DNA of 64,000 bases from Melieria omissa (GCA_963971225.1 OZ020267.1:84557648-84621647), one strand, 5' to 3'; counted from the stretch's first letter, positions 40,495 through 52,655 are shown. Numbers and translations: made by a program. Notes: a model not told the origin generated them from the letters alone.

Positions 40495-43206
40495 AATTAA
40501 TTAAATAATTTGTTTGCATTTTTTGGGCAACTTTACATGTATTGGTTTTTGCTTTTCCATAAGAATATTTTGGGCATCCCTAATATAGATGTATCATGTG
40601 GTCGATATCACTTTTCCACAACGAAATTCTCCTGCATTATTTGAGATAGCGAGAAGATTGACCCCATTTATGAAAGCTCAAAACTCCAGCTAGGTTTTAA
40701 GGTTATTATTTTTTCTATAAACCTAGAATCATCATATTTTACAAGCATTTTATCGATTTTGCAGTAGGCAGCCATTTAATGTCACTTTTGCGCATCGATC
40801 TGTTCATGATTGCGGAATAGTAATCAAATTATTGATTTAACTTGATAAAGCTGCGATCTCTAGCTACATTTTAAGGGGTTTTTTATTAACGTAACCTGTA
40901 CCGTTTGGAATCTATAAGCACTTTAGTGGTGAGTGTGTATTTTGTAATAGGAAGTTTTTCAATGTTATCCTTGCGCATCGATATGCTCATTACTCCTGAA
41001 GGATAATGAAAAGTTAGGGACCAATATAGAAAGCATAAGACTCTGGCTAAATTTTAAGGGGTCAATTATTAATATGCACTTATGCATTTGGTGTTGACAA
41101 GCATTTTAGTGGTTACACCCAAGTAGCAATTTTTTCAAAGTCACCGTTCCAAATCGATTTGCTTTCGAACCTTGGGGTATAGAAGGATGATTGATATCAT
41201 TATAGAAAGCATACGAGTCTAGCTAAATAATAAGGCATAATATTATTAAAATCCGTTAACGGGTCGAGATTTAACAGCCATAATTTCGATCATGCTGGCG
41301 GTGGGATATTTTTTTTATTTACCAAATTGGTGAAAGGTGGTCACTCTGGCTTAATTTTGACGCCATTTTGATTAAAGTGATTGTGCATACTTAGGTTGCA
41401 CTAGCATTTGATTGGTTATATAGATCAGTGGTGCATTCTTTCAATCAGTCGTTGTTGTGATAGCAACGAAGCAACACGTGTGGGGGCTGCGCGGATTTTT
41501 GTTTTGTTGCCTCAAGAAATTGTATGTATGAAAAAAAATTAGATGCTTTTGTTGTTGTAGTTTTTGTGTGTATGCTTTTTTGTGTTGGCGATTGGTTGGC
41601 CTTTCGGCAATGCAAGTGGGAACATTATATTTTTTTCACTTATAATTTTAAGGGTCAAGCGAAATGCACAATGTGCTTTCAACTAATTCAATTAATTAAA
41701 TAATTTGTTTGCATTTTTTTTGGGCAACTTTACATGTATTGGTTTTTGCTTTTCCATAAGAAGATTTTGGGCACCCCTGATATAGATGTATCATGTGGTC
41801 GATATCACTTTTCCACAACGAAATTCTCCTGCATTATCTGAGATAGCGAGAAGATTGATCCCATTTATGAAAGCTCAAAACTCCAGCTAGGTTTTAAGGC
41901 TATTAGTTTTTCTATAAACCTAGAATCATCATATTTTACAAGCATTTTATCGATTTTGCAGTAGGCAGCCATTTAATGTCACTCTTGCACATCGATCTGT
42001 TCATGATTGCCTAATAGTAATCAAATTATTGATTTAATTTGATAAAGCTGCGATCTCTAGCTACATTTTAAGGGGTTTTTTATTAACGTAACCTGTACCG
42101 TTTGGAATCTATAAGCACTTTAGTGGTGAGTGTGTATTTTGTAATAGGCAGTTTTTCAATGTTATCCTTGCGCATCGATATGCTCATTATTCCTGAAGGA
42201 TAATGAAAAGTTAGGGACCAATATAGAAAGCATAAGACTCTGGCTAAATTTTAAGGGGTCAATTATTAATATGCACTTATGCATTTGGTGTTGACAAGCA
42301 TTTTAGTGGTTGCACCCAAGTAGCAATTTTTTCAAAGTCACCGTTCCAAATCGATTTGCTTTCGAACCTTGGGGTATAGAAGGATGATTGATACCATTAT
42401 AGAAAGCATACGAGTCTAGCTAAATAATAAGGCATAATATTATTAAAATCCGTTAACGGGTCGAGATTTAACAGCCATAATTTCGATCATGCTGCCGGTG
42501 GGATATTTTTTTTATTTACCAAATTGGTGAAAGGTGGTCACTCTGGCTTAATTTTGACGCCATTTTGGTTAAAGTGATTAGGCGTACTTAGGTTCCACAA
42601 GCATTTGATTGATTATATAGATCAGAGGTGCATTCTTTCAATCAGTCGTTGTTGTGATAGCAACGAAGCAACACGTGTGGGGGCTGCGCGGATTTTTGTT
42701 TTGTTGCCTCAAGAAATTGTATGTATGAAAAAAAATTAGATGCTTTTGTTGTTGTAGTTTTTGTTTTGGCGATTGGTTGGCCTTTCGGCAATGACAACTG
42801 GGAACATTATATTTTTTTCACTTATAATTTTAAGGGTCAAGCGAAATGCGCAAAGTGCTTTCAACTAATTCAACTAATTAAATAATTTGTTTGAATTTTT
42901 TTTGGGCAACTTTACATGTATTGGTTTTTGCTTTTCCATAAGAATATTTTGGGCACCCCTAATATAGATGTATCATGTGGTCGATATCACTTTTCCACAA
43001 CGAAATTCTCCTGCATTATTTGAGATAGCGAGAAGATTGACCCCATTTATGAAAGCTCAAAACTCCAGCTAGGTTTTAAGTGGCCATTTTTTCAAAGTCA
43101 CCGTTCCAAATCGATTTGCTTTCGAACCTTGGGGTATAGAAGGATGATTGATACCATTATAGAAAGCATACGAGTCTAGCTAAATAATAAGGCATAATAT
43201 TATTAA
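40495..43206. repeat. Satellite array, third block
   Basis: Resumes after the LINE with anchors at 41441 and 42638 (1197 bp). The monomer at 41441 shares the rare variants GTTGCACTAGC and GATATCATTATAG with the one just left of the LINE. The last monomer is shortened: near 43080 the sequence jumps from the first subunit (TTTTAAG) to the third (CCATTTTTTCAAAG), losing about 440 bp. The block ends at the TTAA 43203-43206. Confidence 0.95.
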
Positions 43207-43368
43207 CACATTAAAAGCGGGCCGGCTAAAATTTCCCGTTGTGAAAACTGCTGCTTATAAGCGGGGCGGGTATTTTTACCTTTTGAATGTAGGCACTTTA
43301 AAAACGGGAGACGGTATTTTTACCGGATTGGTTTTCATATAAAACTGAAAGTATTATTAAATATAATT

Positions 43369-43880
43369 ACACAGTACAACAATTTTAAACTTTTTGTGTG
43401 CAACAGAGTAACGACCATATATTCCTGAAAGAGGACGTCGTACTGATCATTTTTGCAGAACAAAGTAATAGTCCAGCACGTCTGAGTTTTTTGTAATTCA
43501 CACATAAAGGTTAAAGGGGTCTCTATAGACTTTTACACGGAAAGTATAAAAACTAGAAGAGCTAGAGCTTTGATGTCTAAGGCAAAGTTGTTCGCAATAA
43601 AAATGTGAATATTTTGTATGTACACATGAACCCCCCACCCCCTTTCTTACCCCCCTTTTTCACGGTTTTCGGAAAAATTTTTCATAAAAAGCTTCTATTG
43701 AGTAAAATATTGCAAAAAATACCATATTGTCTTTTGGGAAAATATTCCCCATTCAAAAATAGGAGGGGTCTTCAAACAGCAAAACTTTCTCAAAACTTCC
43801 CCCAAGAAAATAAAAAGCCTTAAACACGAAACCTTCATTAAATAATCTTTTCATAAATTGCTAATTCTGCTTGAGATGTT
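43369..43880 (+). repeat. Left arm of long inverted repeat
   Basis: Reverse-complementary to 44400-44900; includes the C-rich stretch at 43629-43660 mirrored at 44624-44650. Confidence 0.85.
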
Positions 43881-44399
43881 GAGAAAAATGTTACATATTG
43901 AAAAAAAAACTATTTCCCATTGAATAATAGTTTAGGTGGTCTCCAAACAAGAAGTCCTCTCTTAATAAAATAAACAATTTTTATGATTTCAAAAAGACGC
44001 TTTCGCTTTACGGGAATGCGCAGATGGGTCAATATTGCGATTCAAATTCCAAACGTACTCAGCGAGGATTGCTACATTCTTCAAGTAGCTTCATTTGTTG
44101 ATAAAACTTTTCACTTTTTCATCAGAAACAGCCCCAAGAAGGCAAAGCGAGAACTTGGAAATTAACATATTTTCCCGATTTTAAGTCAAAATTTCATGAA
44201 ATTTGGTTCAATGGAATTGAAGTCATTCTGTCTGAATTGAAAGTATGTTTGTATCATCGGTACAAAAATATGCATCAAACAAGCATCCAATATCAAGTAT
44301 TTTTTCCTCATCAGAAAACTTTTTTAAGTGTTTTCAAAGTCGCAAAATCGTGTAAATCGTTGTAATGAGGCTTTTTTTTCAATATTCAACATTTTTTTT

Positions 44400-44900
44400 A
44401 ACATCTCAAGCAGAATTAGCAATTTATGAAAAGATTATTTAATGAAGGTTTCGTGTTTAAGGCATTTTATTTCCTTGGGGGAAGTTTTGAGAAAGTTTTG
44501 GTGTTTGAAGACCCCTCCTATTTTTGAATGGGGAATATTTTCGCAAAAGACAATATGGTATTTTTGCAATATTTTACTCAATAGAAGCTTTTTATGAAAA
44601 ATTTTTCCGAAAACCGTGAAAAAGGGGGGTAAGAAAGGGTGTGGGGGGTTCATGTGTACATACAAAATATTCACATTTTTATTGCGAACAACTTTGCCTT
44701 AGACATCAAAGCTCTAGCTCTTCTAGTTTTTATACTTTCCGTGTAAAAGTCTATAGAGACCCCTTTAACCTTTATGTGTGAATTACAAAAAACTCAGACG
44801 TGCTGGACTATTACTTTGTTCTGCAAAAATGATCAGTACGACGTCCTCTTTCAGGAATATATGGTCGTTACTCTGTTGCAGAAATGCTGTTGTACAGTGT
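44400..44900 (-). repeat. Right arm of long inverted repeat
   Basis: Mirror of 43369-43880. Differences are a few bases plus the indel near the outer tip, where the right arm lacks part of a T-rich insert seen on the left. Confidence 0.85.
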
Positions 44901-45021
44901 TATTTTAGTTTCATAAATTTCAAGTTTTATTTATTTTGGATCGCGCAATTTTTGCTTGTTTTGCAAGTAATGCCCGCTACGCAGCATAGTTTCATATACT
45001 AGGCTACCCGCTTAAAATGTG

Positions 45022-46978
45022 TTAAAATCCATTAACGGGTCGAGATTTAACAGCCATAATTTCGATCATGCTGCCGGTGGGATATTTTTTTTATTTACCA
45101 AATTGGTGAAAGGTGGTCACTCTGGCTTAATTTTGACGCCATTTTGATTAAAGTGATTGTGCGTACTTAGGTTCCACAAGCATTTGATTGATTATATAGA
45201 TCAGAGGTGCATTCTTTCAATCAGTCGTTGTTGTGACAGCAACGAAGCAACACGTGTGGGGGCTGCGCGGATTTTTGTTTTGTTGCCTCAAGAAATTGTA
45301 TGTATGAAAAAAAATTAGATGCTTTTGTTGTTGTAGTTTTTGTGTGTATGCTTTTTTGTGTTGGCGATTGGTTGGCCTTTCGGCAATGACAAATGGGAAC
45401 ATTATATTTTTTTCACTTATAATTTTAAGGGTCAAGCGAAATGCACAATGTGCTTTCAACTAATTCAATTAATTAAATAATTTGTTTGCATTTTTTTTGG
45501 GCAACTTTACATGTATTGGTTTTTGCTTTTCCATAAGAAGATTTTGGGCACCCCTGATATAGATGTATCATGTGGTCGATATCACTTTTCCACAACGAAA
45601 TTCTCCTGCATTATTTGAGATAGCGAGAAGATTGACCCCATTTATGAAAGCTCAAAACTCCAGCTAGGTTTTAAGGTTATTATTTTTTCTATAAACCTAG
45701 AATCATCATATTTTACAAGCATTTTATCGATTTTGCAGTAGGCAGCCATTTAATGTCACTCTTGCGCATCGATCTGTTCATGATTGCCTAATAGTAATCA
45801 AATTATTGATTTAATTTGATACAGCTGCAATCTCTAGCTACATTTTAAGGGGTTTTTTATTAACGTAACCCATACCTTTTGGAATCTATAAGCACTTTAG
45901 TGGTGAGTGTGTATTTTGTAATAGGCAGTTTTTCAATGTTATCCTTGCGCATCGATATGTTCATTATTCCTGAAGGATAGTGAAAAGGTAGGGACCAATA
46001 TAGAAAGCATAAGACTCTGGCTAAATTTTAAGGGGTCAATTATTAATATGCACTTATGCATTTGGTGTTGACAAGCATTTTAGTTGCACCCAAGTAGCAA
46101 TTTTTTCAAAGTCACCGTTCCAAATCGATTTGCTTTCGAACCTTGGGGTATAGAAGGATGATTGATACCATTATAGAAAGCATACGAGTCTAGCTAAATA
46201 ATAAGGCATAATATTATTAAAATCCGTTAACGGGTCGAGATTTAACAGCCATAATTTCGATCATGCTGCCGGTGGGATATTTTTTTTATTTACCAAATTG
46301 GTGAAAGGTGGTCACTCTGGCTTAATTTTGACGCCATTTTGGTTAAAGTGATTAGGCGTACTTAGGTTCCACAAGCATTTGATTGATTATATAGATCAGA
46401 GGTGCATTCTTTCAATCAGTCGTTGTTGTGATAGCAACGAAGCAACACGTGTGGGGGCTGCGCGGATTTTTGTTTTGTTGCCTCAAGAAATTCTATGTAT
46501 GAAAAAAAATTAGATGCTTTTGTTGTTGTAGTTTTTGTTTTGGCGATTGGTTGGCCTTTCGGCAATGACAAATGGGAACATTATATTTTTTCACTTATAA
46601 TTTTAAGGGTCAAGCGAAATGCGCAATGTGCTTTAACTAATTCAACTAATTAAATAATTTGTTTGAATTTTTTTTGGGCAACTTTACATGTATTGGTTTT
46701 TGCTTTTCCATAAGAATATTTTGGGCACCCCTAATATAGATGTATTATGTGGTCGATATCACTTTTCCACAACGAAATTCTCCTGCATTATTTGAGATAG
46801 CGAGAAGATTGACCCCATTTATGAAAGCTCAAAACTCCAGCTAGGTTTTAAGTAGCCATTTTTTCAAAGTCACCGTTCCAAATCGATTTGCTTTCGAATC
46901 TTGGGGTATAGAAGGATGATTGATACCATTATAGAAAGCATACGAGTCTAGCTAAATAATAAGGCATAATATTATTAA
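45022..46978. repeat. Satellite array, fourth block
   Basis: Anchors at 45217 and 46412 (1195 bp). The monomer at 46412 shares GGTTAAAGTGATTAGGCG with that at 42638. It is followed by another shortened monomer with the same internal deletion (junction near 46852) and the same TTAA insertion point. Confidence 0.95.
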
Positions 46979-47260
46979 CACATTAAAAGCGGGCCGGGTA
47001 AAATTTCCCGTTGTGAAAACTGCTGCTTATAAGCGGGGCGGGTATTTTTACCTTTTGAATGTAGGCACTTTACAAGCGGGAGACGGTATTTTTACCGGAT
47101 TGGTTTTCATATAAAACTGAAAGTATTATTTCATATAATTATTTTAGTTTCATAAATTTCAAGTTTTATTTATTTTGGATCGCGCAATTTTTGCTTGTTT
47201 TGCAAGTAATGCCCGCTACGCAGCATAGTTTCATATACTAGGCTACCCGCTTAAAATGTG
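46979..47260. mobile_element. piggyBac-type TTAA MITE, 282 bp, uninterrupted copy
   Basis: Flanked by TTAA at 46975-46978 and 47261-47264, at the same satellite position as the copy at 43207. It has the same termini (CACATTAAAAGCGGG and its partner) and lacks the foldback insertion. Shared flanks show it is a duplicate of the other copy, not an independent insertion. Confidence 0.88.
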
Positions 47261-49890
47261 TTAAAATCCGTTAACGGGTCGAGATTTAACAGCCCTAATT
47301 TCGATCATGCTGCCGGTGGGATATTTTTTTTATTTACCAAATTGGTGAAAGGTGGTCACTCTGACTTAATTTTGACGCCATTTTGATTAAAGTGATTGTG
47401 CGTACTTAGGTTCCACAAGCATTTGATTGATTATGTAGATCAGAGGTGCATTCTTTCAATCAGTCGTTGTTGTGACAGCAACGAAGCAACACGTGTGGGG
47501 GCTGCGCGGATTTTTGTTTTGTTGCCTCAAGAAATTCTATGTATGAAAAAAAATTAGATGCTTTTGTTGTTGTAGTTTTTGTGTGTATGCTTTTTTGTGT
47601 TGGCGATTGGTTGGCCTTTCGGCAATGACAAATGGGAACATTATATTTTTTTCACTTATAATTTTAAGGGTCAAGCGAAATGCACAATGTGCTTTCAACT
47701 AATTCAATTAATTAAATAATTTGTTTGCATTTTTCTTGGGCAACTTTACATGTATTGGTTTTTGCTTTTCCATAAGAAGATTTTGGGCACCCCTGATATA
47801 GATGTATCATGTGGTCGATATCACTTTTCCACAACGAAATTCTCCTGCATTATCTGAGATAGCGAAAAGATTGACCCCATTTATGAAAGCTCAAAACTCC
47901 AGCTAGGTTTTAAGGTTATTATTTTTTATATATACCTACAATCATCATATTTTACAAGCATTTTATCGATTTTTCAGTAGGCAGCCATTTAATGTCACTT
48001 TTGCGCATCGATCTGTTCATGATTGCGGAATAGTAATCAAATTATTGATTTAATTTGATAAAGCTGCGATCTCTAGCTACATTTTAAGGGGTTTTTTATT
48101 AATGTAGCCCATACCGTTTGGAATCTATAAGCACTTTAGTGGTGAGCGTGTATTTTGTAATAGGCAGTTTTTCAATGTTATCCTTGCGCATCGATATGCT
48201 CATTATTCCTGAAGGATAATGAAAAGTTAGGGACCAATATAGAAAGCATAAGACTCTGGCTAAATTTTAAGGGGTCAATTATTAATATGCACTTATGCAT
48301 TTGGTGTTGACAAGCATTTTAGTGGTTGCACCCAAGTAGCAATTTTTTCAAAGTCACCGTTCCAAATCGATTTGCTTTCGAACCTTGGGGTATAGAAGGA
48401 TGATTGATACCATTATAGAAAGCATACGAGTCTAGCTAAATAATAAGGCATAATATTATTAAAATCCGTTAACGGGTCGAGATTTAACAGCCATAATTTC
48501 GATCATGCTGGCGGTGGGATATTTTTTTTATTTACCAAATTGGTGAAAGGTGGTCACTCTGGCTTAATTTTGACGCCATTTTGATTAAAGTGATTGTGCG
48601 TACTTAGGTTCCACAAGCATTTGATTGATTATGTAGATCAGAGGTGCATTCTTTCAATCAGTCGTTGTTGTGACAGCAACGAAGCAACACGTGTGGGGGC
48701 TGCGCGGATTTTTGTTTTGTTGCCTCAAGAAATTCTATGTATGAAAAAAAATTAGATGCTTTTGTTGTTGTAGTTCTTGTGTGTATGCGTTTTTGTGTTG
48801 GCGATTGGTTGGCCTTTCGGCAATGTCAAATGGGAACATTATATTTTTTTCACTTATAATTTTAAGGGTCAAGCGAAATGCACAATGTGCTTTCAACTAA
48901 TTCAATTAATTAAATAATTTGTTTGCATTTTTTTTGGGCAACTTTACATGTATTGGTTTTTGCTTTTCCATAAGAAGATTTTGGGCACCCCTGATATAGA
49001 TGTATCATGTGGTCGATATCACTTTTCCACAACGAAATTCTCCTGCATTATCTGAGATAGCGAGAAGATTGACCCCATTTATGAAAGCTCAAAACTCCAG
49101 CTAGGTTTTAAGGTTATTATTTTTTATATAAACCTAGAATCATCATATTTTACAAGCATTTTATCGATTTTTCAGTAGGCAGCCATTTAATGTCACTTTT
49201 GCGCATCGATCTGTTCATGATTGCGGAATAGTAGTCAAATTATTGATTTAAGTTGATAAAGCTGCAATCTCTAGCTACATTTTAAGGGGTTTTTTATTAA
49301 TGTAGCCCATACCGTTTGGAATCTATAAGCACTTTAGTGGTGAGTGTGTATTTTGTAATAGGCACTTTTCAATGTTATCCTTGCGCATCGATATGCTCAT
49401 TATTCCTGAAGGATAATGAAAAGTTAGGGACCAATATAGAAAGCATAAGACTCTGGCTAAATTTTAAGGGGTCAATTATTAATATGCACTTATGCATTTG
49501 GTGTTGACAAGCATTTTAGTGGTTGCACCCAAGTAGCAATTTTTTCAAAGTCACCGTTCCAAATCGATTTGCTTTCGAACCTTGGGGTATAGAAGGATGA
49601 TTGATACCATTATATAAAGCATACGAGTCTAGCTAAATAATAAGGCATAATATTATTAAAATCCGTTAACGGGTCGAGATTTAACAGCCATAATTTCGAT
49701 CATGCTGCCGGTGGGATATTTTTTTTATTTACCAAATTGGTGAAAGGTGGTCACTCTGGCTTAATTTTGACGCCATTTTGATTAAAGTGATTGTGCGTAC
49801 TTAGGTTCCACAAGCATTTGATTGGTTATATAGATCAGAGGTGCATTCTTTCAATCAGTCGTTGTTGTGATAGCAACGAAGCAACACGTG
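47261..49890. repeat. Satellite array, right block
   Basis: Anchors at 47456, 48654 and 49851 (1198 and 1197 bp). The array stops within the conserved palindrome box (ACACGTG) where the 297-like LTR begins. Confidence 0.95.
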
Positions 49891-50138
49891 TGTTATAGCT
49901 GTCAGCAAGTTTGAAGTCAACGACCAACCAAACATCCAACAAAAACAGCCAGCAACAACTAGCATATTTTAAGTTAAGTTGCAATGTCATTAACTCGATA
50001 TGTAATATGAGCTGGATTGTTTGCTCGATTGCTTGATTTGCTCGACGTTGCGAAAACGTTGCGAAACGTTCGAGCTTAGAGTAAGTGAATGAAATAAAAT
50101 CAGTGTTATTCCACCATCCAACTTGTCCGGATTCAACA
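49891..50138 (+). repeat. 5' LTR of the 297-like element (248 bp)
   Basis: Begins TGTTATAG at the satellite junction and ends ATTCAACA. AATAAA at 50093-50098 is a likely polyadenylation signal. The end is set by the CA terminus and the primer site nine bases later; with one copy this is an inference. Confidence 0.7.
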
Positions 50139-50147
50139 TTTTTTAAG

Positions 50148-50165
50148 TGGCGCAGTCGGTTAACG
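50148..50165 (+). other. tRNA-Ser-type primer binding site
   Basis: TGGCGCAGTCGGT matches the site used by 297, 17.6 and related fly elements that prime with tRNA-Ser; similarity fades after the first 13 bases. Confidence 0.75.
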
Positions 50166-50299
50166 TAACCACAACGAAAACGGGAAGAAGAGACACACAG
50201 GTGCTTAAGAAAAGAAAATTGCAGTGAAGAGACGACTTCAACCGTAAACAACAAACAGGAGAGGAACACAGCTGCAGGACGACAAATTTACCCCGCAAC

Positions 50300-50371
50300 G
50301 AAGAAACAACTCCAAAAGAAGAAACAACTCCAAAAGAAGAAACAACTCCAAAAGAAGAAACCACTCCAAAA
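50300..50371 (+). repeat. 18-bp tandem repeat in leader, four copies
   Basis: Units GAAGAAACAACTCCAAAA start at 50300, 50318, 50336 and 50354, the last with one change. The tract lies in the untranslated leader between primer site and gag. Confidence 0.85.
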
Positions 50372-50439
50372 AAGACACCACAATTGAAAGGACCAGAAGG
50401 AATAGAGATTTCGATAGGAGTCGAAATATAGAAGCAGAA

Positions 50440-51393
50440 ATGTGTACCGTGGAGCAGTGTTTAGTTGCGCTAACAAACATACTTAGCCAACAACAGCAAC
50501 AACAGCGGACTTCGGCCCGAACGAGACTGGAGAAGGAATTGCGATACTTGCCAGCATTCGAGGGGGAACCAGGGCAGCTGCCGTCATTCATTGACAGCGT
50601 CAGCAGAGCCCTATTGGATTATCCCGGAGAGGAGCAGGAGGCCTTCAACACAATATACAACCTCAAAATCGTGGGAAAGCCGAAGAATCTGCTAAATATG
50701 AATCCGCCAACATCGTGGGAAAGATGCAAGGAAAGGCTAATGGACCACTATCGGCCCAGGAAGGACCAGATGAAGATATCGATGAGAATAAACTCTCTTA
50801 GAGTGAGTAGCATAGAGGATCTAGATAATAAGATTCGAGAAATTGTAGAGGAAATTACAGAATATGTGGCTTACGAAGAGACAAAAACAGTGCTGGACAT
50901 ATTTAGTGGAATGCTCGTGCAGAGGATAAAAGAACTAGTGGCAGGCACATTGTCATATACTATAATGAATATTTATAATTTAACAGAAATTAGAAAAGAA
51001 ATCCGCAAGTTTATTGGCCAAGACCACAGCAATTTAAATTTAAATATGATTTTAAAAACGAATGATAACAATAGTAGGAGAAGTAATCAAAATTATACAA
51101 ATTACCAACAAAGAACCAACACTAATTCTTATCAATACAGAGGCACAAATACTAATCATTTTACTAGTAACCAGACTAATGTCAATAACCAATCTAGAAC
51201 AAATAACATTCCCGCTCATTATATTAATGCAAACGCGAACCAATGGCAAAATAACAGAACTCAGCAATTTAGACAAAATGACAGTAGACCTAATTTAAGC
51301 CAGCAGAATAGACAAAGACCAGAGCTAATGGAAGTAGATGCAATGAGTAATAATGACGCAAATGAAATTGATGATACGTTTTTTACAAATTAG
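50440..51393 (+). CDS. gag: 297-like Gag
   Basis: A 317-residue Gag starts at the first good ATG after the leader. It shows the capsid-type arrangement of this group (LRYLPAFEGEPGQLPSFIDSV, WERCKERLMDHYRPRKDQ) and a poly-Gln run near residue 20. The C-terminal 110 residues are rich in Asn, Gln and Thr and lack a CCHC zinc knuckle, as in 297/17.6 relatives. It ends at TAG 51391-51393, overlapping the pol frame, which is open from 51375. The frame is complete, so damage to this element is the later insertion in pol. Confidence 0.85.
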   Translation: MCTVEQCLVALTNILSQQQQQQRTSARTRLEKELRYLPAFEGEPGQLPSFIDSVSRALLDYPGEEQEAFNTIYNLKIVGKPKNLLNMNPPTSWERCKERLMDHYRPRKDQMKISMRINSLRVSSIEDLDNKIREIVEEITEYVAYEETKTVLDIFSGMLVQRIKELVAGTLSYTIMNIYNLTEIRKEIRKFIGQDHSNLNLNMILKTNDNNSRRSNQNYTNYQQRTNTNSYQYRGTNTNHFTSNQTNVNNQSRTNNIPAHYINANANQWQNNRTQQFRQNDSRPNLSQQNRQRPELMEVDAMSNNDANEIDDTFFTN

Positions 51394-52655
51394 CCTCGGA
51401 TCAAAGTAAAATATTTTTAGCAGTTACAATAGAAAATGAACAGTACCTAGCACTAGTGGATACAGGCTCAACGGTTAGCATATTAAATCAAACAAGATTT
51501 TCCGAAAATAAATACAAACTTATTAATGATTCAATAACAACGATAAACACTATCCAAGGAGAGGTCAAAGGTCCCAACAAAACAGTGGCTACAAAATGCC
51601 CAGAAGAGTTCAATTACCCCAGCAATGCCAGAATTAAATGGATTGCAATGTATATCAATAAACCATACGATCTATTATTAGGCATGGACTGGATTTCGAA
51701 AAATATTAAAGAACTTAATATAAAAAATAAAGACATTTGTTTAAATAATGGAGTTAGTCTTCCATTCCTTTCTAAATCGTACGAAGAGGTTAATGTATTG
51801 GAAGTAAGCGAAATCAGAAATCTTCAGACAGATCATTTAAATGAAGGAGAGAAAACAATTATTAAAAAACTACTGAATAAATATAATCAACTTTTATATA
51901 AAGACGGAGACATATTAACTAATACAAATACCATTGTACACGAAATAAATACTTCAACTGACCAACCAATCAATTCAAAATTATATCGTTATCCGCCAAA
52001 GCATGAAGAAGAAGTGCAAAGGCAAATGCAAGAAATGGAATCACAAGGGATTATTCGTAAAAGTAGGAGTAGGTATAGCTCTCCAATAATAGTTGTGCCC
52101 AAAAAGTTAGACAAATCTGGAATTCAAAAATATAGGATTGTTGTTGACTACAGACGACTCAATCAGATAACAGTTAGTGACAAGTATCCTTTACCAAACA
52201 TTGACGCTATTTTAGACAAGCTTGGAAAGGCACAGTATTTCAGCACACTAGACCTTGCAAAAGGCTATCATCAAATACTTGTTGCCGAGAAAGACATTGA
52301 AAAAACCGCGTTCGTAACTCCAAATGGTCTATATGAGTATGTACGAATGCCGTTTGGATTAAAAAATGCCCCAGCGACGTTTCAAAGGTTAATGAATGAC
52401 ATATTAAGAGAATATATCAATAAAATCTGTGTTGTTTACTTAGACGACATATTGATATTTTCAACAACAATTGAAGAACATGAAAACTCACTTCGAAAAA
52501 TATTTGAGACGCTAAGGAAGCACAATTTGAAAATACAAGTCGACAAATGCAGCTTTATGAAAAGAGATACGGAATTTTTAGGGCACATTTTAACCAAAGA
52601 AGGTATTAAGCCGAATCCTGAAAAGATAAAAGTAATCAAAGATCTTCTTATCCCA
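51375..52655 (+). pseudogene. pol: 297-like pro-pol, truncated by nested insertion
   Basis: The frame is -1 relative to gag and opens at 51375; a six-T run (GTTTTTTA at 51378-51385) in the 19-nt overlap is the probable slip region, though it does not fit the XXXYYYZ rule in the gag frame. The protease DTGS motif lies at 51459-51470. RT covers the LPNIDAIL and FSTLDLAKGYHQI region to the YLDD site at about 52438-52449. The frame then reaches the conserved segment after the palm (FLGHILTKEGI) and stops making sense at 52655, where the LTR of the other element begins. RNase H and integrase are displaced beyond the window. Confidence 0.87.

Larger units (their letters stand above)
43369..44900. 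mobile_element. Foldback element with about 500-bp inverted repeats
   Basis: Absent from the otherwise matching MITE at 46979-47260. It begins ACACAGTACAAC and ends with the near-complement GTTGTACAGTGT. The left arm (about 43369-43880) is matched in reverse by the right arm (about 44400-44900), with a small indel close to the tips. The middle of about 520 bp has only a 60-codon open frame (43983-44165) with no recognised domain. The insertion adds at most a TA or a single T at the target, so the superfamily is unclear. Confidence 0.8.
43207..45021. mobile_element. piggyBac-type TTAA MITE carrying a nested foldback element
   Basis: TTAA lies on both sides (43203-43206 and 45022-45025) and is single in the empty satellite. 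The termini are imperfect inverted repeats starting CACATT(A/T)(A/T)AAGCGGG. The MITE itself is about 283 bp; the remaining 1532 bp is a separate insertion at 43369-44900. No transposase gene. Subterminal GGTATTTTTACC-like hairpin sequences occur twice on the left side. Confidence 0.85.
49891..52655 (+). mobile_element. 297/17.6-like Ty3/gypsy element, interrupted
   Basis: A 5' LTR, tRNA-Ser-type primer site, leader, gag and pro-pol are present. The coding sequence is cut at 52655 by the opposite-strand element that starts at 52656. The remaining pol, any env and the 3' LTR must lie beyond the window, to the right of that insertion. Confidence 0.88.

Noticed and set aside
43605..44674. Two matching short frames (MNILYVHMNPP...) on opposite strands
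   Set aside because: They are the two arms of the foldback inverted repeat, low-complexity Pro/Lys-rich translations rather than genes.
5701..49890. CRISPR-like array
   Set aside because: Repeats are contiguous 1.2-kb units without spacers, with eukaryotic transposons nested inside.
50143..50364. Minus-strand repetitive frames (VVSSFG repeats)
   Set aside because: Reverse translation of the 18-bp tandem repeat in the 297-like leader.
51378..51385. Canonical slip site for the 297-like gag-pol overlap
   Set aside because: The T-run is in the overlap, but in gag phase it reads ACG TTT TTT ACA, which does not fit XXXYYYZ; kept only as a probable slip region.
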